Assembly (NCBI GenBank): GCA_965198905.1
Contig: OZ240678.1
Location: forward strand, 1,364,001 to 1,428,000
Reading direction: 5' to 3'
DNA from: CAHJWH01 sp965198905
Lineage (GTDB): Bacteria > Pseudomonadota > Alphaproteobacteria > Caulobacterales > Caulobacteraceae
DNA: 64,000 bases
Made by a program: the position numbers and the translations under genes
In this document: piece by piece, positions 60,759 to 64,000 of the stretch
Numbering within the stretch: the first letter of the stretch is position 1
Layout of the letters: the number at the start of each line of letters is the position of its first letter
The notes under the pieces: model-generated
Told to the model about the DNA's origin: nothing
Database searches by the model: none
What the model saw: only the letters and a program-made list of their open reading frames with translations

Positions 60759-62111
60759 TCAGGTGCGGACCAGGATCGGCGCATCCGCCGCGCGCCGGCT
60801 CATCAGAACGGCCGCGCCGGTGAACAGCACCGCCTGCAGCGACAGGGTCAAGGCGAAACCGGGGCCCGCGCCCGACCAGATCGCGCGCCCGGCCTGAAGC
60901 GCGCCGGTGGCGGCCAGGCCGCCCGCCGCATAGGCCACCGCCTGCGCCGCGCCCCAGACCCCGACCCGCAGACCCGCCTGGCCGCCCTGGTCGCCCGAGC
61001 CCACCCCCGCCATCATCGCCCCGACCGCGGCGACCGCGAACACGCCGTCCGCCACGCCGACGCCGAACACCCAGGGCTGCAGCGGGAACCCCGCGCCGCG
61101 CACCGCGCCCACGGCCAGCACCGCCAGACACACCGCCGCGCCCGCGCAGCCCGCCGACATCCATCCGTCCATCCGGGCGAAACGGCGGCCCCTGGCCAGT
61201 CCGCTCAACAGTCCCAGCGCCGCCATGCCGGCCAGCACGCCGCCGCGCTGCAGGCCCATAAGCTGGGTCGAGGCGCCGGGGCTGTAGCCGAACACCGCGC
61301 CGGCCAGGGGCTCCAGCACCAGTTCCTGACCCGCATAGGCCAACATGCCGAGAAAGACGACGCCCGCGAACCGCCGGGTGTGCGGCTCGCCCCAGACCTT
61401 TCGCAGGGCGACCAAAAAGTCCGCCTCGGGCTCCGGGGCGGCGACCCTGCGCGCCGGCAGGATGGAGGGCTTGCGCTCCTCCCCCGCCACGCCCGCCAGG
61501 GTCAGCAGCAGGGCGGCCAGGCTGACGGCTACGGCCACCTCCACCAGTCGCAACGGCGAATAGGGCTTCAGAAAGGCTCCGGCGACGCCGGCGGAGACGA
61601 TGAAGCCGACCATCATCATGAACCAGGTCAGGGTCGCGGCGGGTCCACGCCGTTCGGGCGCCACCCGCTCGGCCAGCATCGCCAGCAAGGCGGTGCCGCA
61701 GCCGCCGACGCCCAGCCCCAGCAGCAGGAAGCCCGCCACCAGCAGGACGCCGCCGAGGACCAGATGCCCCTTGGCCACGGCCACCCCCGCCGCCGCCATC
61801 ACCCCGCCGAGCGCCGTCGCCGCCATGCCGCCGACGATCCAGGGCGTGCGCGACCCACCGCGGTCGGAGCCATGGCCGAGCCGGGGCCGCAGCACCTGCA
61901 CCGCGTAGTGGAGCGCGACCAGGGCGCCGGGGATCAGCGCCGGCAGCGCCAGCTCCACCGTCATCAGCCGCGTCAGGGTGGAGGTGGCCAGCACCACCAC
62001 CGCGCCGATGCCGGCCTGGACCAGGCCCAGGCGAAAGATCGCGAACCAGCCGAGCCCCTGCATCTCGACGGCGTCGGTCTCGGGCCGGTAATCGGGATTG
62101 CGCGCCAGCAT
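60759..62111 (-). CDS. lhaA: PucC/LhaA-family light-harvesting assembly protein
   Basis: A 450-residue, 12-helix protein of the PucC/LhaA/BCH1 family (major facilitator superfamily). 'FAIFRLGLVQAGIGAVVVLA', 'LTRLMTVELALPALIPGALV' and 'HYAVQVLRPRLGHGSDRGG' are typical of the N-terminal half. Members help insert bacteriochlorophyll into light-harvesting complexes. Its place between bchG and bchP matches 'bch2/G115'-type genes of other purple bacteria. ATG overlaps the bchG stop (ATGA). Confidence 0.88.
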   Translation of the reverse strand: MLARNPDYRPETDAVEMQGLGWFAIFRLGLVQAGIGAVVVLATSTLTRLMTVELALPALIPGALVALHYAVQVLRPRLGHGSDRGGSRTPWIVGGMAATALGGVMAAAGVAVAKGHLVLGGVLLVAGFLLLGLGVGGCGTALLAMLAERVAPERRGPAATLTWFMMMVGFIVSAGVAGAFLKPYSPLRLVEVAVAVSLAALLLTLAGVAGEERKPSILPARRVAAPEPEADFLVALRKVWGEPHTRRFAGVVFLGMLAYAGQELVLEPLAGAVFGYSPGASTQLMGLQRGGVLAGMAALGLLSGLARGRRFARMDGWMSAGCAGAAVCLAVLAVGAVRGAGFPLQPWVFGVGVADGVFAVAAVGAMMAGVGSGDQGGQAGLRVGVWGAAQAVAYAAGGLAATGALQAGRAIWSGAGPGFALTLSLQAVLFTGAAVLMSRRAADAPILVRT

Positions 62112-63001
62112 CAGACGCCCCCCCGCAGGGCGAAGGCGGTGACCAGCATGCCGAGCACGAACAGGCTGGTGCCCGTCCCGTTGTACCAGGGGGCCTGGGC
62201 GCGGGGATCGCGCAGCAGCCTGGGCATCAGGCAGAGCTGGGCGATCAACAGCAAGGCCACCGCGCCCGCGAACAACGGCCTGTGGACCGAGAGCAGCACG
62301 ATGACGATGCCGGCCTGGGCCAGGGCCATCAGGGCGCAGGCCAGGCGGCAGGCGTTGGCGGGGCCGAGCAGGACCGGCAGGCTGCGCAGACCCAGCGCCC
62401 GATCACCCTCCACCGACTTGAAGTCGTTCAGCACCATGATCCCCACGGCGCCGGCGCTATAGAGCAGCGCCACGCCCACGATCATCGCGCCGGGGGGCGC
62501 ACCGCCCGAGACCGCCGCCCCCGTCATCCAGGCCAGGCCCTCGTAACAGAGGGCGCAGGCCGCTGGGCCGGCCCAGCCTTCGGCCTTCAGGCGCAAGGGC
62601 GGCGCGCTGTAGGCCCAGGCCAGGCCCAGCCCGACCAGGGTGGCGACCAGCACGAAGGGCCCGAGCGCCGCGCCGAGGGCCAGACCCAGGGCCGTCCAGA
62701 CCACGGCCAGATAAAGCGCCGAGCGCCCCGGCGCGCGACCCGACGGGACCGCCCGGTCGGGCTGGTTGATGGCGTCGACCTCCCGGTCGAACCAGTCGTT
62801 GACCGCCTGGCTCGCCCCGCAGACCATGGGACCGGCGAGCGCCAGGCCGGCCAGCAGCTCCAGCCAGCGGTTGGGCAGGGGGTGGGCGGCGGAGACCGCG
62901 CCGCAGCCGAAAGCCCAGATCGGGGCGAACCAGGTGATCGGCTTCAGCAGCTCGAGGGCGACCCGAGGCCGCAGCGTACTCGTCGTGAGGGCGACACTCA
63001 T
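62111..63001 (-). CDS. bchG: Bacteriochlorophyll a synthase (geranylgeranyl transferase)
   Basis: A 296-residue UbiA-family prenyltransferase that esterifies bacteriochlorophyllide a with a C20 alcohol. The prenyl-diphosphate motif 'GASQAVNDWFDREVDAINQP' (N-D-X-X-D-X3-D) and the second Asp region 'MVLNDFKSVEGDRALGLRSL' are present. ATG at 63001 is chosen because 'MSVALTTSTLRPRVALELLK' matches the family's N-terminus. The longer frame to 63058 would run through the PpsR box. Confidence 0.95.
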   Translation of the reverse strand: MSVALTTSTLRPRVALELLKPITWFAPIWAFGCGAVSAAHPLPNRWLELLAGLALAGPMVCGASQAVNDWFDREVDAINQPDRAVPSGRAPGRSALYLAVVWTALGLALGAALGPFVLVATLVGLGLAWAYSAPPLRLKAEGWAGPAACALCYEGLAWMTGAAVSGGAPPGAMIVGVALLYSAGAVGIMVLNDFKSVEGDRALGLRSLPVLLGPANACRLACALMALAQAGIVIVLLSVHRPLFAGAVALLLIAQLCLMPRLLRDPRAQAPWYNGTGTSLFVLGMLVTAFALRGGV

Positions 63002-63039
63002 CCCACCCGCCTCGTGTCCAATTCTGGCGACCTGACGAG

Positions 63040-63057
63040 TGTCAGGAAAGCATGACA
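63040..63057 (-). promoter_or_regulatory. Perfect PpsR/CrtJ box upstream of bchG
   Basis: TGTCAGGAAAGCATGACA is a perfect TGT-N12-ACA with extended TGTCA/TGACA symmetry, 39 bases ahead of the bchG start. On the minus strand its end CTGACA could be a -35 for bchG with a weak AATTGG at 16 bp. A near-box (TGT-N12-ACC) lies at 63015-63032; PpsR usually binds two adjacent boxes cooperatively. Confidence 0.8.
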
Positions 63058-63260
63058 CTGGAGCATTGGAAACCCAGATTCCGTTGGAGCGGCGAAAACT
63101 CCGGTCCGCCAGGCGCCCGCGGACAATTCATCATTATGCCCACGCCCGATGAGCGTTTGTCACCTCGGGAGCTCTCGTCCGTCATCGATCCGCATGGGTT
63201 TCCTTGTCATTTCCCACCCATCGGGCAGTGCTTCCGCCCCCTGTTCCCTGGCGGTCTCTG

Positions 63261-64000
63261 CTATATCCCCTGCTCTTCAGCGGGGGCTTCTATGCCCAGC
63301 TTGCGCAGTTTGGCGTAGAGGGTCTGGCGGCTGAGGCCCAGGATTTCGGCGGCGGCGGCGCGGTTGTCGCCGGTGAGCTGGAGCGCCTTGGCGATGCAGA
63401 TCTCCTCGATGGCGTCGCTGGTGCGGTTGACGATGTCCTTCAGCGGCAGCCGGCCGACCAGTTCGGCGGCCTGGTCGGGGGCCTGTCCCTGGGTGACGGC
63501 GACCGACCCGGTCAGCCGCCGGCTGACGTCGTGGATGAAGAAGCCCATGGCCGGGCGGTCCGCCAGGGTCACCGCGCTGATCTCCACCTCGGTCACGCCC
63601 CCCTGCTCCCCCCGCAGGGTGGTGGCGAACAGCCGCAGGTTCTGGCCTCCCTTCAACGAAGCCAGCAGCACCTCGACGTCCACCTGGGAGCGCCCGAGAT
63701 AGTGGTCCAGCGGCTGGCGGCGCACCGCCTCCTCGCCGCCGGCCTGGGCCATGGCCACAAAGGCCAGGTTGGCGTGCAGGATACGCCCGTCCGCGCCCGC
63801 GGCCACAAAGGCTTCGGGGGCGCTCTGCAGGCAGTCGGCCAGCAGCCTCGCCCGCTCGGACACGCCCTGCGCCTCCTCCGGCGAGGTGAGCCGCACCAGC
63901 ATCATGGGCGCCGCGCCCTCGTGGAAGAGGTGCAGCGAGACCCGGCAGCTCTGCTCTCCCGCGACCGTGCGCGCCAGCACGTCCTGGTTGGCGCCCGAGG
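63261..64000 (-). CDS. ppsR: PpsR/CrtJ redox-responsive repressor, C-terminal part (5' end outside window)
   Basis: The frame is open to the right edge, giving the last ~245 residues. A PAS domain ('LLADCLQSAPEAFVAAGADG', 'RILHANLAFVAMAQAGGEEA') is followed by a glutamine/acid-rich linker and a Fis-type helix-turn-helix ('ALQLTGDNRAAAAEILGLSR', 'QTLYAKLRKLGI'). This is the PpsR architecture that represses bch, crt and puc/puf-type promoters at TGT-N12-ACA sites under oxygen. Matching boxes occur upstream of bchG, bchC and crtF in this window. The redox cysteine usually found near the HTH is not visible in this stretch. Confidence 0.93.
   Translation of the reverse strand, partial: SGANQDVLARTVAGEQSCRVSLHLFHEGAAPMMLVRLTSPEEAQGVSERARLLADCLQSAPEAFVAAGADGRILHANLAFVAMAQAGGEEAVRRQPLDHYLGRSQVDVEVLLASLKGGQNLRLFATTLRGEQGGVTEVEISAVTLADRPAMGFFIHDVSRRLTGSVAVTQGQAPDQAAELVGRLPLKDIVNRTSDAIEEICIAKALQLTGDNRAAAAEILGLSRQTLYAKLRKLGIEAPAEEQGI

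Noticed and set aside
63002..63058. An N-terminal extension of BchG of 19 residues
   Set aside because: It would be translated from the PpsR box, and the family N-terminus starts at the ATG at 63001.

Overview
The window is high-GC alphaproteobacterial DNA carrying the left part of a photosynthesis gene cluster. Gene content (puf, bch, crt and ppsR genes without an LH2 operon) and three families of dispersed palindromic repeats suggest an aerobic anoxygenic phototroph of the Caulobacterales (Phenylobacterium/Brevundimonas/Caulobacter group). The taxonomic placement is inference; no rRNA or tRNA gene was seen.

Layout. 1-10.5 kb is housekeeping: a partial 3-hydroxyisobutyrate dehydrogenase, an enoyl-CoA hydratase, an FMN reductase, two membrane proteins (DUF2254, DUF389), mutY, a DciA-like DUF721 gene, a DUF559 endonuclease gene enclosed by palindromic repeats with a collapsed sister copy beside it, and thiC under a TPP riboswitch. 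10.6-22.2 kb is a surface-glycan region: rfbF-rfbG-C-methyltransferase-epimerase-reductase (probably a CDP-activated 3-C-methyl deoxysugar), then an AT-richer block with a sugar methyltransferase, a sulfotransferase and a large GT2 glycosyltransferase. 22.4-34.1 kb is a two-partner secretion locus: a 2760-residue GLUG-repeat exoprotein, a divergent TpsB porin, and a glycosyltransferase overlapping the porin gene. 34.3-40.4 kb holds an LprI-like protein, prolyl iminopeptidase, a lipocalin and a PaoABC-type molybdenum aldehyde oxidoreductase.

40.7-64 kb is the photosynthesis cluster. One long minus-strand array, crtF-bchC-X-Y-Z-pufB-A-L-M-C-bchI-D-O-SH3-SH3-like, is joined largely by 4-base stop/start overlaps and makes bacteriochlorophyllide a, the LH1 antenna, the reaction centre with its tetrahaem cytochrome, and Mg-chelatase subunits. 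crtD-crtC run divergently for acyclic carotenoids. bchG-lhaA-bchP-tspO and an FNT channel form a second minus-strand array. ppsR, the redox/light repressor, runs off the right edge. PpsR-type boxes (TGT-N12-ACA or one mismatch) overlap the apparent -35 hexamers upstream of bchG, bchC and crtF.

The most unusual points are: a palindromic repeat pair read in frame inside bchY; repeat-bounded DUF559 cassettes (one intact, one collapsed); a repeat hairpin between the TPP riboswitch and thiC; long Pro/Ser-rich tails on both LH1 polypeptides; two small exported cysteine-containing proteins translationally coupled to bchO; a crtC gene with no ordinary start codon; and a decayed copB fragment.
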